A DNA stretch of 64,000 nt from Albimonas sp036154955 (GCA_036154955.1 JAYZWL010000042.1:1-64000), one strand, 5' to 3'. Shown: positions 53,912 through 62,926, counted from the first letter of the stretch. The notes: generated from the sequence alone by a model not told the origin. Program-made: numbers and translations.

Positions 53912-54076
53912 GGCGGGCGAAGCGGGGTCGGGCGCCTAAGCCGCAGTCATCATGGCGGGAAGAGCCCGCGAAACCGGCGGCCGCGCGGCGGATTCGCCTG
54001 ATATCGAGGCGGCGAGGTTGCCCGGGACGGGGGAATCCCCCCAAGCTCGGGCCGCGCGAGGGGCGGAGGGGATGTC

Positions 54077-55468
54077 ATGGATCGGGTGGACATGCTGGTC
54101 ATCGGCAGCGGGCCGGCGGGCCGGCGGGCCGCGGTGCAGTCGGCCAAGCTGGGCAAGTCGGTGCTGGTGGTGGACCGGGGCCGGCGGCTGGGCGGCGTCT
54201 CGGTCCATACCGGCACCATCCCGTCGAAGACCCTGCGCGAGACGGTGCTCAACCTCTCCGGCTGGCGGGAGCGGGGGTTCTACGGCCAGGGCTACCGGGT
54301 CAAGAAGGACATCGCCGCCATCGACCTGATGGAGCGGCTCCACAAGACCCTCGACCATGAGGTCGAGGTGCTCCAGCACCAGTTCATGCGCAACATGGTG
54401 CGCTCGGCCTTCGCGGAGGCGAAGTTCGTCGGCCCCAACGAGGTGGAGCTGACCACGGAGGGGGGCGAGGTCTCCCATGTCGGCTTCGCCAAGGCGCTGA
54501 TCGCCACCGGCACGCGGCCGTTCCGCCCCGACCATGTGCCCTTCGACGGCAAACGGGTCTTCGACAGCGACGACATTCTGGAGATCGAGACGCTGCCCCG
54601 CTCGCTCACCGTGATCGGGGGCGGCGTGATCGGGGTGGAATACGCCACCATCTTCTCGGCGCTCGACGTGCCGGTGACGCTGGTGGAATCCCGCGCCTCG
54701 ATCCTCGACTTCGTGGACCGGGAGCTGGTGGACGACTTCATCCACCAGATGCGGGACCGGGGCATGGTGGTGCGGCTGGGTTCGGTGGTGCGGGAGGTGA
54801 CGACCTCGGACTCGGGCGTCGCGGTGACGCTGACCGACGGGCGGGTGATCCGCTCGCAGATGCTGCTGTTCGCGGCCGGGCGGACCGGGAACGTGGACGC
54901 GCTGAACCTCGCCGCCCTGGGCCTTGCGGCGGATGCGCGGGGGCGGCTGAAGGTCGACCCCCACACCATGCGGACCGAGGCGCCGGACGTCTACGCGGCG
55001 GGCGACGTGATCGGCTTCCCCTCGCTCGCCTCCACCTCGATGGAGCAGGGGCGGGTCGCGGCCTGCCATGCCTTCGGTTTCGCCCCGCCCCCGGCGCCGG
55101 AGACGTTCCCCTACGGCATCTACGCGGTTCCCGAAATCTCCACCGTCGGCATGTCGGAGGAGCAGGTGCGCGAGAAGGGCATCCCTTACGAATGCGGGAT
55201 CGCCCGGTTCCGCGAAACCTCGCGCGGGCACATCATGGGGGTGAACACGGGCTTCCTGAAGCTGATCTTCGCGCTGGACGGCCGGCGGCTGCTGGGCGCG
55301 CATATCGTGGGGGAGGGGGCGACGGAGCTGATCCATATCGGCCAGGCGGTGATCAACCTGCAGGGCACGGTGGATTTCTTCGTCGAGAACACCTTCAACT
55401 ACCCGACGCTGGCCGAGGCCTACAAGGTCGCCGGCCTCGACGCCTGGAACCGGATGGGGCAGGGCTGA
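54077..55468 (+). CDS. sthA: Si-specific NAD(P)+ transhydrogenase (soluble)
   Basis: A 463-residue FAD flavoprotein of the pyridine nucleotide-disulfide oxidoreductase fold that exchanges reducing equivalents between NADPH and NAD+. FAD motif VIGSGPAGRRAA, NAD motif VIGGGVIGVEYATIF and the FAD-binding YAAGDVIGFPSLAS block are intact. The disulfide position reads GGVSVHTGTIPSKTLRE, so both redox cysteines of dihydrolipoyl dehydrogenases are absent, which is diagnostic of SthA. It is divergent from tpa and followed by dispersed palindrome copy B. Confidence 0.93.
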   Translation: MDRVDMLVIGSGPAGRRAAVQSAKLGKSVLVVDRGRRLGGVSVHTGTIPSKTLRETVLNLSGWRERGFYGQGYRVKKDIAAIDLMERLHKTLDHEVEVLQHQFMRNMVRSAFAEAKFVGPNEVELTTEGGEVSHVGFAKALIATGTRPFRPDHVPFDGKRVFDSDDILEIETLPRSLTVIGGGVIGVEYATIFSALDVPVTLVESRASILDFVDRELVDDFIHQMRDRGMVVRLGSVVREVTTSDSGVAVTLTDGRVIRSQMLLFAAGRTGNVDALNLAALGLAADARGRLKVDPHTMRTEAPDVYAAGDVIGFPSLASTSMEQGRVAACHAFGFAPPPAPETFPYGIYAVPEISTVGMSEEQVREKGIPYECGIARFRETSRGHIMGVNTGFLKLIFALDGRRLLGAHIVGEGATELIHIGQAVINLQGTVDFFVENTFNYPTLAEAYKVAGLDAWNRMGQG

Positions 55469-55499
55469 ACGCCCGGGCGGGCCGCTGGAAGGTCAGGGC

Positions 55500-55520
55500 G
55501 CCCCGGGCCTGGCCCGGGGC
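55500..55520 (+). repeat. dispersed CCCCGGG palindrome, copy B
   Basis: Core CCCCGGG-N5-CCCGGGG, then CTCGCG and GCCATC, located 32 bp after the sthA stop and 148 bp before rfbC. Same orientation as copies A and C. Confidence 0.8.
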
Positions 55521-55667
55521 CTCGCGCCCTGCGCCATCTCCGCCGAACCGGGACAGGGGCGGCGCGGCGGCCCGGCCCTTGACCTTCGGGCCCGATTTCC
55601 CCTTCCTGCGCGCAGGGCTCCGCCGCGCCGCCGCGTGCGGGCCCCGCGTCCGAACCGGGGGGACAGG

Positions 55668-56249
55668 ATGAAGATCGAACCGCTCGACCTGCCGGGGCTG
55701 ACCCTGGTCACGCCCGCGCGCCATGGCGACCATCGCGGCTGGTTCCGCGAGACCTGGAACGCCAAACGGATGGCGGAGGCGGGGCTCGACTTCGACTTCT
55801 GTCAGGACAACCATTCCATGTCCGCCCAGCCGGGCACCCTGCGCGGGCTGCACTACCAGGCCCCGCCCTCGGCCCAGACCAAGCTGGTGCGTTGCACCCG
55901 CGGCGCGATCTGGGACGTGGCGGCGGATGTGCGCAGGGGCTCGCCCACCTACGGCCAGTGGCGCGGCGTGCGGCTGGACGACGAGACGGGGGCGCAGCTT
56001 CTGGTCCCGCGCGGCTTCCTGCACGGGTTCCTGACCCTGACGCCCGACGCCGAGGTGCAATACAAGGTCGACGGCTGGTACGACGCCGAGGCCGACGGCG
56101 GCGTCGCCTGGGACGACCCGACGCTGGCCATCGACTGGCCGCTGGCCGAGGCGGGGGTCGAGGCCCCCGTGCTGTCGGGCAAGGACGCGGCGCAGCCGAA
56201 GCTGGCGGACTGGACCTCGCCCTTCGCCTGGGACGGAGACGCGGCATGA
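55668..56249 (+). CDS. rfbC: dTDP-4-dehydrorhamnose 3,5-epimerase
   Basis: A 193-residue RmlC/RfbC cupin epimerase, third step of dTDP-L-rhamnose synthesis. DHRGWFRETW, DNHSMSAQPGTLRGLHYQ (catalytic H62), VPRGFLHGFLTL and YKVDGWYD (Tyr132 and Tyr138) are intact. GGGGGGACAGG precedes the ATG at 55668. It is the first gene of rfbCBDA and overlaps rfbB by ATGA. Confidence 0.95.
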   Translation: MKIEPLDLPGLTLVTPARHGDHRGWFRETWNAKRMAEAGLDFDFCQDNHSMSAQPGTLRGLHYQAPPSAQTKLVRCTRGAIWDVAADVRRGSPTYGQWRGVRLDDETGAQLLVPRGFLHGFLTLTPDAEVQYKVDGWYDAEADGGVAWDDPTLAIDWPLAEAGVEAPVLSGKDAAQPKLADWTSPFAWDGDAA

Positions 56250-57298
56250 AGCTGCTGGTCACCGGAGGCGCCGGCTTCATCGGCTCGGCCACCATCCGCC
56301 ACGCCATGCGCGACCTCGGCCTGTCGGTCGTCAACGTCGACAAGCTGACCTACGCCGCCACGCCCGAGGCGCTGGAGGACTGCGCCGACAATCCCGGCTA
56401 CACGCTGGTCAAGGCCGACATCGCCGACGCCGAGGCGATGCGCGCGGTTTTCGCGACCCACCAGCCCGACGCGGTGATGCATCTGGCGGCCGAAAGCCAC
56501 GTGGACCGCTCCATCGACGGGCCGGCGGAGTTCATCCGCACCAACGTCACCGGCACCTTCACCCTGCTGGAAGCCGCGCGGGACTACTGGAACGGTCTGC
56601 CCGGCGCGCGGAAATCCGCCTTCCGCTTCCACCATATCTCCACCGACGAGGTGTTCGGCACCCTCGGCCCCGACGATCCCGCCTTTTCGGAGACCACGCC
56701 CTACGCGCCGAACTCGCCCTACTCCGCCTCCAAGGCCGGGTCCGACCATCTGGTGCGCGCCTGGCACGAGACCTACGGGCTGCCGGTGGTGACGACCAAC
56801 TGCTCGAACAACTACGGGCTCTGGCAGTTCCCCGAAAAGCTGATCCCGGTGGTGGCGATCAACGCCCGGGACCGCAAGCCGCTGCCGGTCTACGGCAAGG
56901 GCGAGAACATCCGCGACTGGCTGCATGTGGAGGACCACGCCCGCGCCCTGCTGACGGTGCTGGAGAAGGGGCGGATCGGGCGCAGCTACAATATCGGCGG
57001 CAACGCCGAGCGCATGAACATCGACGTGGTGCGCTTCATCTGCGCCTGGATGGACGACCGTTTCCCCGACGCGGGCCCGCATGAGGACCTGATCGAGTTC
57101 GTCACCGACCGTCCCGGCCACGACCTGCGCTACGCCATCGACCCGACCCGCATCCGCGATGAGCTGGGCTGGACCCCGCGGGAGACGTTCGAGACCGGCA
57201 TGGACCGCACGCTGGGCTGGTTCATGGATAACGAGCCCTGGTGGCGCGCGATCCGCGAAGGGCGCTACGACGGAAAGCGGCTGGGGGGCGCGACATGA
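56246..57298 (+). CDS. rfbB: dTDP-glucose 4,6-dehydratase
   Basis: A 350-residue extended SDR that oxidises and dehydrates dTDP-glucose. GGAGFIGS (residues 7-14) binds NAD; HLAAESHVDRSI, STDEVFGTL with the DE pair, and PYSASKAGSDHL (catalytic Tyr-x3-Lys) are complete. NCSNNYGLWQFPEKLIPVV and YNIGG follow. Length and motifs are normal. It overlaps rfbC and rfbD by 4 bp each. Confidence 0.96.
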   Translation: MKLLVTGGAGFIGSATIRHAMRDLGLSVVNVDKLTYAATPEALEDCADNPGYTLVKADIADAEAMRAVFATHQPDAVMHLAAESHVDRSIDGPAEFIRTNVTGTFTLLEAARDYWNGLPGARKSAFRFHHISTDEVFGTLGPDDPAFSETTPYAPNSPYSASKAGSDHLVRAWHETYGLPVVTTNCSNNYGLWQFPEKLIPVVAINARDRKPLPVYGKGENIRDWLHVEDHARALLTVLEKGRIGRSYNIGGNAERMNIDVVRFICAWMDDRFPDAGPHEDLIEFVTDRPGHDLRYAIDPTRIRDELGWTPRETFETGMDRTLGWFMDNEPWWRAIREGRYDGKRLGGAT

Positions 57299-58170
57299 GC
57301 GTCCTGGTCATCGGCCGCGACGGCCAGCTTTCGGAATCCCTCCTGCGCGCCTCCCCCGGCCTGACCGCCTACGGGCTCGACCGGGTGGACCTGACCCGGC
57401 CCGAGGAAGCCGAGGCCGCCGTTGTCGCCGCGCGGCCCAGCCTGGTCATCAACGCCGCCGCCCACACCGCCGTCGACAGGGCCGAGAGCGAGGAGGACCT
57501 CGCCTACGCCATCAACGCCACGGGGGCGGAGGCGCTGGCGCGGGGGGCGGCGAAGGTCGGGGCGGGGATCGTCCAGATCTCCACCGACTACGTGTTTCCC
57601 GGCGACAAGGTCGGGGAGTGGGTGGAGGACGACCCCGTCGCCCCGCTCGGCGCCTATGGGCGCACCAAGCTGGCGGGGGAGCGGCTGGTGATGGCGGCGA
57701 ACCCGCGCGCCTGCGTGATCCGCACCGCCTGGGTCTATTGCGACATCGGCGCGAATTTCGTGAAGACCATGCTGCGGCTGGCGGATCGCGACCGGCTGAC
57801 CGTGGTCGCCGACCAGATCGGCAAGCCGACCTCCGCCATCGACCTGGCCGAGGCGCTGCTCGCCATCGCCCCCCGGCTGGAAACCGCGCCCGAGGGCGAC
57901 CCGGCCTGGGGCGTCTTCCACTATTCGGGCGCCGGCGCGACCCATTGGGCGGGCTTCGCCGAGGCGATCTTCGCGGGCGCGCTCGCCCGGGGCATGATCG
58001 CCTCCGCCCCCGAGGTCGCGCATATCCCGACCGCCGACTACCCGACCCCCGCCGCGCGGCCCGCCAACTCCGCCATGGACTGCGCGAAGTTCGAGCGGGT
58101 GTTCGGCGTGGCGACGAAGCCCTGGCCGGATTCGCTCGGCCGGGTGCTCGACCTGCTGAAAACCGGCTGA
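57295..58170 (+). CDS. rfbD: dTDP-4-dehydrorhamnose reductase
   Basis: A 291-residue RmlD, last step to dTDP-L-rhamnose using NAD(P)H. The cofactor motif is slightly unusual (VIGRDGQLSESLL in place of GxxGQLG). NAAAHTAVDRAES, QISTDYVFPGD and YGRTKLAGERLV (catalytic Tyr/Lys) are present. It overlaps rfbB by ATGA and is 11 bp from rfbA. Confidence 0.94.
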   Translation: MSVLVIGRDGQLSESLLRASPGLTAYGLDRVDLTRPEEAEAAVVAARPSLVINAAAHTAVDRAESEEDLAYAINATGAEALARGAAKVGAGIVQISTDYVFPGDKVGEWVEDDPVAPLGAYGRTKLAGERLVMAANPRACVIRTAWVYCDIGANFVKTMLRLADRDRLTVVADQIGKPTSAIDLAEALLAIAPRLETAPEGDPAWGVFHYSGAGATHWAGFAEAIFAGALARGMIASAPEVAHIPTADYPTPAARPANSAMDCAKFERVFGVATKPWPDSLGRVLDLLKTG

Positions 58171-58181
58171 AAGGACGTCCC

Positions 58182-59057
58182 ATGAAAGGCATCATTCTCG
58201 CCGGCGGTTCGGGCACGCGGCTGCATCCGGTGACCATGGGCGTCTCCAAGCAGCTGCTGCCGGTCTACGACAAGCCGATGATCTACTATCCGCTGTCGGT
58301 GCTGATGCTGGCGGGCATCCGCGACGTGCTGATCATCACCACCCCCCATGACGCCGACCAGTTCGCGCGGCTGCTCGGCGACGGCTCGGCCTGGGGGATG
58401 TCGATCACCTACGCGCAGCAGCCGAGCCCCGACGGGCTGGCGCAGGCTTTCATCATCGGGCGCGACTTCGTGGGCGACGACAACGTGGCGCTCGTGCTCG
58501 GCGACAACATCTTCTACGGCCACGGCTTCGCCGACCTGCTGCGGGCGGCGGCGGGGCGCAGGACCGGGGCCACGGTCTTCGGCTACCGGGTCTCGGACCC
58601 CGAGCGCTACGGCGTGGTGCATTTCGACGAGACCGGCCGCGCGCTGGATATCGAGGAGAAGCCGGCCGCGCCGAAGTCCAACTACGCGGTGACCGGGCTC
58701 TATTTCTACGACAACGACGTTCTGGACATCGCCGCCGGCATCAAGCCCTCGCCCCGCGGCGAGCTGGAGATCACCGATGTCAACAAGGCCTATCTCGCCC
58801 GCGGCGACCTGTTCGTGGAGATGATGGGCCGCGGCTACGCCTGGCTCGACACCGGCACCCACAAGTCGCTGATGCAGGCGGGCGCCTATGTCGAGACGAT
58901 CGAGGAGCGGCAGGGGCTCAAGGTCTCCTGCCCCGAGGAGATCGCCTGGCGGCAGGGCTGGATCTCGACCGAGGATCTGCTGGCGCTGGCGGCGCCGCTG
59001 AAGAAGTCGGGCTACGGGATCTACCTGGAGCGGATCGTCCACGAACGGGTGTTCTGA
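58182..59057 (+). CDS. rfbA: glucose-1-phosphate thymidylyltransferase
   Basis: A 291-residue RmlA, first committed step making dTDP-glucose. GIILAGGSGTRLHPVT, KQLLPVYDKPMIYYPLS, LVLGDNIFYGHGF and WLDTGTHKSLMQAG are hallmark blocks; the length is typical. It closes the rfbCBDA operon. No rhamnosyltransferase or O-antigen genes follow, so the sugar must be used by genes elsewhere. AAAGGAC precedes the ATG. Confidence 0.97.
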   Translation: MKGIILAGGSGTRLHPVTMGVSKQLLPVYDKPMIYYPLSVLMLAGIRDVLIITTPHDADQFARLLGDGSAWGMSITYAQQPSPDGLAQAFIIGRDFVGDDNVALVLGDNIFYGHGFADLLRAAAGRRTGATVFGYRVSDPERYGVVHFDETGRALDIEEKPAAPKSNYAVTGLYFYDNDVLDIAAGIKPSPRGELEITDVNKAYLARGDLFVEMMGRGYAWLDTGTHKSLMQAGAYVETIEERQGLKVSCPEEIAWRQGWISTEDLLALAAPLKKSGYGIYLERIVHERVF

Positions 59058-59078
59058 GCGGGGGCGGGGGCGTCCGGC

Positions 59079-60314
59079 CTATGTCCGCGCGCCCATGCCC
59101 ATCCGCATCGCGGCGCGGCGAACGGGCGTCGCCTGGTGGAAGGCGCGCAGTCCCATGCGGCGCAGGTCGCGCAGCACCTGGGATTCGGCCATCGCGGCGC
59201 GGTTGAGCGCGTCGATCCCCGCGACCCGCGCCGCCATCTCCGGCCAACGGGCGCGGTGGTAGCGGGCGAGGATCTCCGGCGCGCCGGGGTCGCCGCCGGT
59301 CCGGAACGCCTCGCCGGCGATGCGGGCGAGGGCGGCGGCGTCGGCCAGCGACATGTTCAGCCCCTGCGCTCCGATGGGCGGAACCACATGCGCGGCCTCG
59401 GCGATCAGCGCGGTGCGCGGCCCGTCGAGCCGGGGGGCGAGCTGGGCGACGATGGGCCAGAGCGCGGTGGGCGAGGCCAGCCGCAGCCCGCCCAACGCCC
59501 CGCAGGCGCGGGCGTTCAGCGCAGCCTCGAAGCCCGGCGCGTCGTCCCGCGCCATCGCGGCCAGCGTCGCGGCTTTCGGCCCCGTCTCCATCCACACCAC
59601 CGAGGAGCGATGGGTTCCGTCCGTCGCGTCGGGCAGGGGGACGAGGGTGAAGGGGCCGCCGGTGCGGTGGATCTCGGTGGAGACGCCGTCATGGGGGTCG
59701 GGATGGGCGACGGCGAAGACCAGCGCCTTCTGCGCGTAGCTCCAGCGATGCGCGGTCAGTCCCGCGAGGCCTCGGGCGGCGGAATCCCGCCCGTCGGCCG
59801 CCACCACCAGCCGGGCGCGGACCTGCGCGGGGGCGGGGCCGTCGAGCCGGGCGATGGCTTCCGTCTCGCGCAGGGTGAGGGCGGCGAGGGTCGCGGGGGC
59901 GCGCAGGCGGGCGCGGGGCAGCTCGTCCAGCCGGGCGAGCAGGCCGGCGCGCAGGACGGTGTTGGGCAGGTTCCAGCCGAAGGGCTCGGGCTGCATCTCG
60001 GCGGCCACGAAATCGGCGGTCTCGCGCGGGGCGGGGACCGGCTCCGGCCCGCCGGCGTCCACGAGGCGCATGGTGGCGAGCGGGGCGGCATGGGGGGCGA
60101 GATGCGCCCAGGCCCCGGCGCGGGTCAGCGCCTCGACCGAAGGGGTCATCAGGGCGGTGGTGCGCAGGTCGGCGCCGGGCTGGCCCGCGTCGGTGACCGG
60201 GGGGGCGGCGTCGACGCAGGTCACGTCGAAGCCCTCGGCGGCGAACAGCCCGGCGGCGGCCAGCCCGGCGGCGCCTCCGCCCACGATCAGGATATCGGTG
60301 TCGATGCGGTCCAT
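59079..60314 (-). CDS. UbiH/UbiF-family FAD-dependent hydroxylase
   Basis: A 411-residue flavin monooxygenase of ubiquinone ring hydroxylation. The dinucleotide motif is VGGGAAGLAAAGLFA near residue 11; VVAADGRDSAARGLAG is the DG motif; ALIAEAAHVVPPIGAQGLNMSLADAAAL is the FAD GD-type motif with Glu in place of the usual Asp, which I recall as common in Rhodobacterales homologs. UbiH, UbiF and UbiL cannot be separated here. The start is taken at 60314; 60326 (MFRPM) is also possible. A triple hairpin lies 70-135 bp upstream. Confidence 0.87.
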   Translation of the reverse strand: MDRIDTDILIVGGGAAGLAAAGLFAAEGFDVTCVDAAPPVTDAGQPGADLRTTALMTPSVEALTRAGAWAHLAPHAAPLATMRLVDAGGPEPVPAPRETADFVAAEMQPEPFGWNLPNTVLRAGLLARLDELPRARLRAPATLAALTLRETEAIARLDGPAPAQVRARLVVAADGRDSAARGLAGLTAHRWSYAQKALVFAVAHPDPHDGVSTEIHRTGGPFTLVPLPDATDGTHRSSVVWMETGPKAATLAAMARDDAPGFEAALNARACGALGGLRLASPTALWPIVAQLAPRLDGPRTALIAEAAHVVPPIGAQGLNMSLADAAALARIAGEAFRTGGDPGAPEILARYHRARWPEMAARVAGIDALNRAAMAESQVLRDLRRMGLRAFHQATPVRRAAMRMGMGART

Positions 60315-60385
60315 GGGCCGGAACATGGGGCGGGGCCGCGCGGGAGGCAACGCGGCGCCGAGGCGCTCCGCCCCGACCCGCCGCG

Positions 60386-60448
60386 CCTGCGGGCTGCGCC
60401 CGCAGGGCCCGCGCGGACCGCGCGGGCGCCTCCGCGGGGCGGAGGCGC
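60386..60448. repeat. three contiguous perfect hairpins
   Basis: H1: CCTGCGGGC/GCCCGCAGG (60386-60406, 3-nt loop). H2: GCCCGCGCGG/CCGCGCGGGC (60407-60427, 1-nt centre). H3: GCGCCTCCGC/GCGGAGGCGC (60426-60448, 3-nt loop). They abut with no spacing, inside the 257-bp gap between ubiH-like and the pyrimidine nucleotidase genes, both on the minus strand. No T-tract is present. Confidence 0.85.
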
Positions 60449-60571
60449 GCGGCCATGCGCGGGAGGGCGAGGGAGGCGCCCGGGAATGCGGCGCGTCCGC
60501 GCCTGTTCCGGAGAGGGCGAGCCCGCCTTGGCCCGGCCGCGCCACGGCGGCGGCGGGACCGGGCGGACCCG

Positions 60572-61291
60572 TCAGACCAGCCGGCGCAGGAACCCGGTCA
60601 GGTCCGTCGTGCGGTGCAGGACATGCGGCGGGCTCGGCGGCTCCGCCGGGTCCGGCGTGACCCAGACCGTTTCGAGACCAAGCCGCCACGGGGTTTCGAG
60701 GTTGCGGGGGTCGTCCTCGAACATCGCCGCGCGTTTCGGGTCCAGCCCGTCGGCGCCGAAGATCCGCTGATAGGCGGCGGGCTGGGGCTTGGGCGTGTAG
60801 AAGGCGTCGTCCACGCCGTAGAACGCCTCGAACAACCCGTCGAGCGCCAGCGCCTTCGTCACCGCCCGCGCATAGGGCGCGGTGCCGTTGGTGTAGACGA
60901 TCTTGCGTCCCGGCAGCGCCGCGATGGCGGCCGCCAGCGCCGGGTTGGGGCTGAGCGGGGCGAAGGAGATGTCGTGCACCTCCGCCAGGAACGGGTCCGG
61001 GTCGATGCCGTGATGGATCATCAGCCCGGCCAGCGTGGTGCCGTGATCGTGCCAGTAGGCGCGGCGCAGGCGGGCGGCCTCGGCGTCGTCCACCTTCAGC
61101 TCCCGCTTCACGTAGTCGGCGATGCGGGTTTCGATCTGGTCGAACAGACGCTCATGCGGAGGGTAGAGGGTGTTGTCGAGGTCGAACACCCAGGTCTCCA
61201 CCCGCGCGAAGGCGGCGCGCAGGTCGGGCGCGGCCGGGTCCGGGTCGGCGGCGACGGTCGGGTCGGGATCCTGTGGAAATACGGTCCTCAT
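60572..61291 (-). CDS. pyrimidine 5'-nucleotidase (HAD superfamily)
   Basis: A 239-residue haloacid dehalogenase phosphatase of the SSM1/pyrimidine 5'-nucleotidase type. HAD motif I is WVFDLDNTLYP (nucleophile D37, D39), motif II is IVYTNGT, and motif IV is AAMFEDDPRNLETP; the KPQPAAY segment supplies the Lys. It dephosphorylates UMP/CMP-like monophosphates in the family. An Asp/Pro-rich 28-residue N-terminal extension precedes the fold. It is divergent from the methyltransferase gene across 159 bp. Confidence 0.9.
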   Translation of the reverse strand: MRTVFPQDPDPTVAADPDPAAPDLRAAFARVETWVFDLDNTLYPPHERLFDQIETRIADYVKRELKVDDAEAARLRRAYWHDHGTTLAGLMIHHGIDPDPFLAEVHDISFAPLSPNPALAAAIAALPGRKIVYTNGTAPYARAVTKALALDGLFEAFYGVDDAFYTPKPQPAAYQRIFGADGLDPKRAAMFEDDPRNLETPWRLGLETVWVTPDPAEPPSPPHVLHRTTDLTGFLRRLV

Positions 61292-61450
61292 CCCGAATCG
61301 TTAGCACCGGCCCGGTTTCGCGTCCATTGACGCGCCGGCGCAGGGGGGGCGCAGGCGCGCACGGCCCCGTGAAAGGCGGCGCGGCTTGATCCCGGGGCGG
61401 ACCGACACGATTTCCACGGGACAGGATCGCGGAAAAAGGAGCGCCGCAGC

Positions 61451-62308
61451 ATGAACGCCGCCGACGACTGGCGCGGCCGGCTCGGCGCCGGCTGGGCCGC
61501 CCGGGCCGACGCCCAGGACCTCGCGCTCGCCGCTTTCGGGGCGGAGGGGCTGGCGACGCTGGCCGAAGAGGTCGGCGCGCATGGGCTGGAAGGGCTGCCG
61601 GTGCTCGACCTCGGCTGCGGGCCGGGGGCGACCACGCTGGCGCTGGCCCGGCGCGGGGCGCAGGCGACGGGGGTGGACGTGTCCCCCGACCTGCTGGCCA
61701 TCGCCCGGGCGCGGGCGGAGGCGGCGGGGCCGATGGCGGGCGCGGCCGGCTTCGTGGAGGCCGACGCGGCGACGGCGCCGCCCCCCGGGCCCTACGGGGC
61801 GCTGTTCTCGCGCTTCGGCTGCATGTTCTTCGACCCGGCGCCGCCGGCCTGGGAGGCGCTGCGCGCCGTCATGCGGCCGGGCGCGCCGCTGGTCTGCGTG
61901 GCCTGGCGCGCGGCGGGGGAGAACGAATGGGTGCGGCGGCCGCTGGAGCTGTGCGCCGACCTGCTCGCCGACCTGCCGGCCCCGCCCCGCGCCGCGCCCG
62001 GCGCGCCCGGGCCCTTCGGCTGGGCCGACCCGCGGCTGGTCGCGGACTGGCTGACCGGGGCGGGCTGGAAAAGCGTGGCCTGGCGCGACGTGGACGCGGA
62101 TCTCGTCGCCGCTCCGGGCGATGCGGGGGACCCGGCGGACGCGGCGGCGGCGTTCCTCACCCGCTCCGGCCCCGTCGCGGCGCGGCTGAACCTGGGCGAG
62201 GCCCCGCCCGAGCGCGTCGCGGCGGCGCAGGCGCGGCTTCGGACCCTGTTCGCGGGGCGGCCGCCGACGCTGGGCGGCGCGGCGCGGATCTTTTCGGCGC
62301 GGGCCTGA
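61451..62308 (+). CDS. class I SAM-dependent methyltransferase
   Basis: A 285-residue methyltransferase with motif I VLDLGCGPGA (residues 51-60), motif II GVDVSPDLLAIARARAE and an acidic segment FVEADAATAPP. The C-terminal half (RAVMRPGAPLVCVAWRAAGENEWVRRPLELCADLLADLP) is typical of small-molecule or UbiE-like methyltransferases. Substrate is unknown. AAGGAGCGCCGCAGC before the ATG contains the ribosome site. Dispersed palindrome copy C lies 47 bp after the stop. Confidence 0.87.
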   Translation: MNAADDWRGRLGAGWAARADAQDLALAAFGAEGLATLAEEVGAHGLEGLPVLDLGCGPGATTLALARRGAQATGVDVSPDLLAIARARAEAAGPMAGAAGFVEADAATAPPPGPYGALFSRFGCMFFDPAPPAWEALRAVMRPGAPLVCVAWRAAGENEWVRRPLELCADLLADLPAPPRAAPGAPGPFGWADPRLVADWLTGAGWKSVAWRDVDADLVAAPGDAGDPADAAAAFLTRSGPVAARLNLGEAPPERVAAAQARLRTLFAGRPPTLGGAARIFSARA

Positions 62309-62354
62309 GCGCCGGGGACGGGGGCGTTCGCCCGCGACGTCCGCGCCGGCGCGC

Positions 62355-62375
62355 GCCCCGGGCCTGACCCGGGGC
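62355..62375 (+). repeat. dispersed CCCCGGG palindrome, copy C
   Basis: Core CCCCGGG-N5-CCCGGGG, then CTCGCGG and GCCATC, between the methyltransferase stop (62308) and the convergent msrB stop (62411). Same orientation and layout as copies A and B. Confidence 0.8.
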
Positions 62376-62410
62376 CTCGCGGCCTCGGCCATCCGCGCGC
62401 GGCCGCGGCC

Positions 62411-62806
62411 TCAGTCCTCCGGCTCGAACTTCAGCGCCACGCCGTTCATGCAATAGCGCATGCCGGTCGGGGCCGGTCCGTCTGGGAACACATGGCCCAG
62501 ATGCGCGTCGCAGCGCGCGCAGAGCACCTCGGTCCGGCGCATGAACCACGAACGGTCTTCGTGCAGCTCCACCGCCGCGTCGTCGACGGGCGCGAAGAAG
62601 CTGGGCCAGCCGGTGCCGCTTTCGAATTTGGTCGCCTGGTCGAACAGCGGCGCGTCGCAGCAGGCGCAACGGAACGCGCCGGGCGCCTTGGGAAAGTCGT
62701 CATGAGTGCCGGCCCGCTCGGTCCCCTTGCGGCGGGTCACCTTGTAGGCGAGCTCCGAGAGCTGGGCGCGCCATTCCTCGTCGGTCTTGACGATCTTGTC
62801 GGTCAT
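62411..62806 (-). CDS. msrB: peptide-methionine (R)-S-oxide reductase MsrB
   Basis: A 131-residue MsrB that repairs methionine-R-sulfoxide in proteins. Structural zinc pairs C47/C50 (CACC) and C96/C99 (CARC), the FESGTGWPSF block and GHVFPDGP are intact; the catalytic cysteine is C119 in MRYCMNGVALKF. No signal peptide is seen, so it is cytoplasmic. GGGAGA precedes the ATG at 62806. It is convergent with the methyltransferase. Confidence 0.95.
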   Translation of the reverse strand: MTDKIVKTDEEWRAQLSELAYKVTRRKGTERAGTHDDFPKAPGAFRCACCDAPLFDQATKFESGTGWPSFFAPVDDAAVELHEDRSWFMRRTEVLCARCDAHLGHVFPDGPAPTGMRYCMNGVALKFEPED

Positions 62807-62926
62807 CTGGATCTCCCTCGCCGGGCCGCGCGTGCGAAAAAGTCTCCGACGCGTAACCCGCGCGTCATACACACGTCACGGCTTCCGCACTATCTAATGC
62901 GGAACCGCCGGCTCTTGGAGGCTGAT

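Noticed and set aside
54077..55468. Dihydrolipoyl dehydrogenase
   Set aside because: The redox-active cysteine pair is absent (GGVSVHTG), which fits the soluble transhydrogenase SthA instead.
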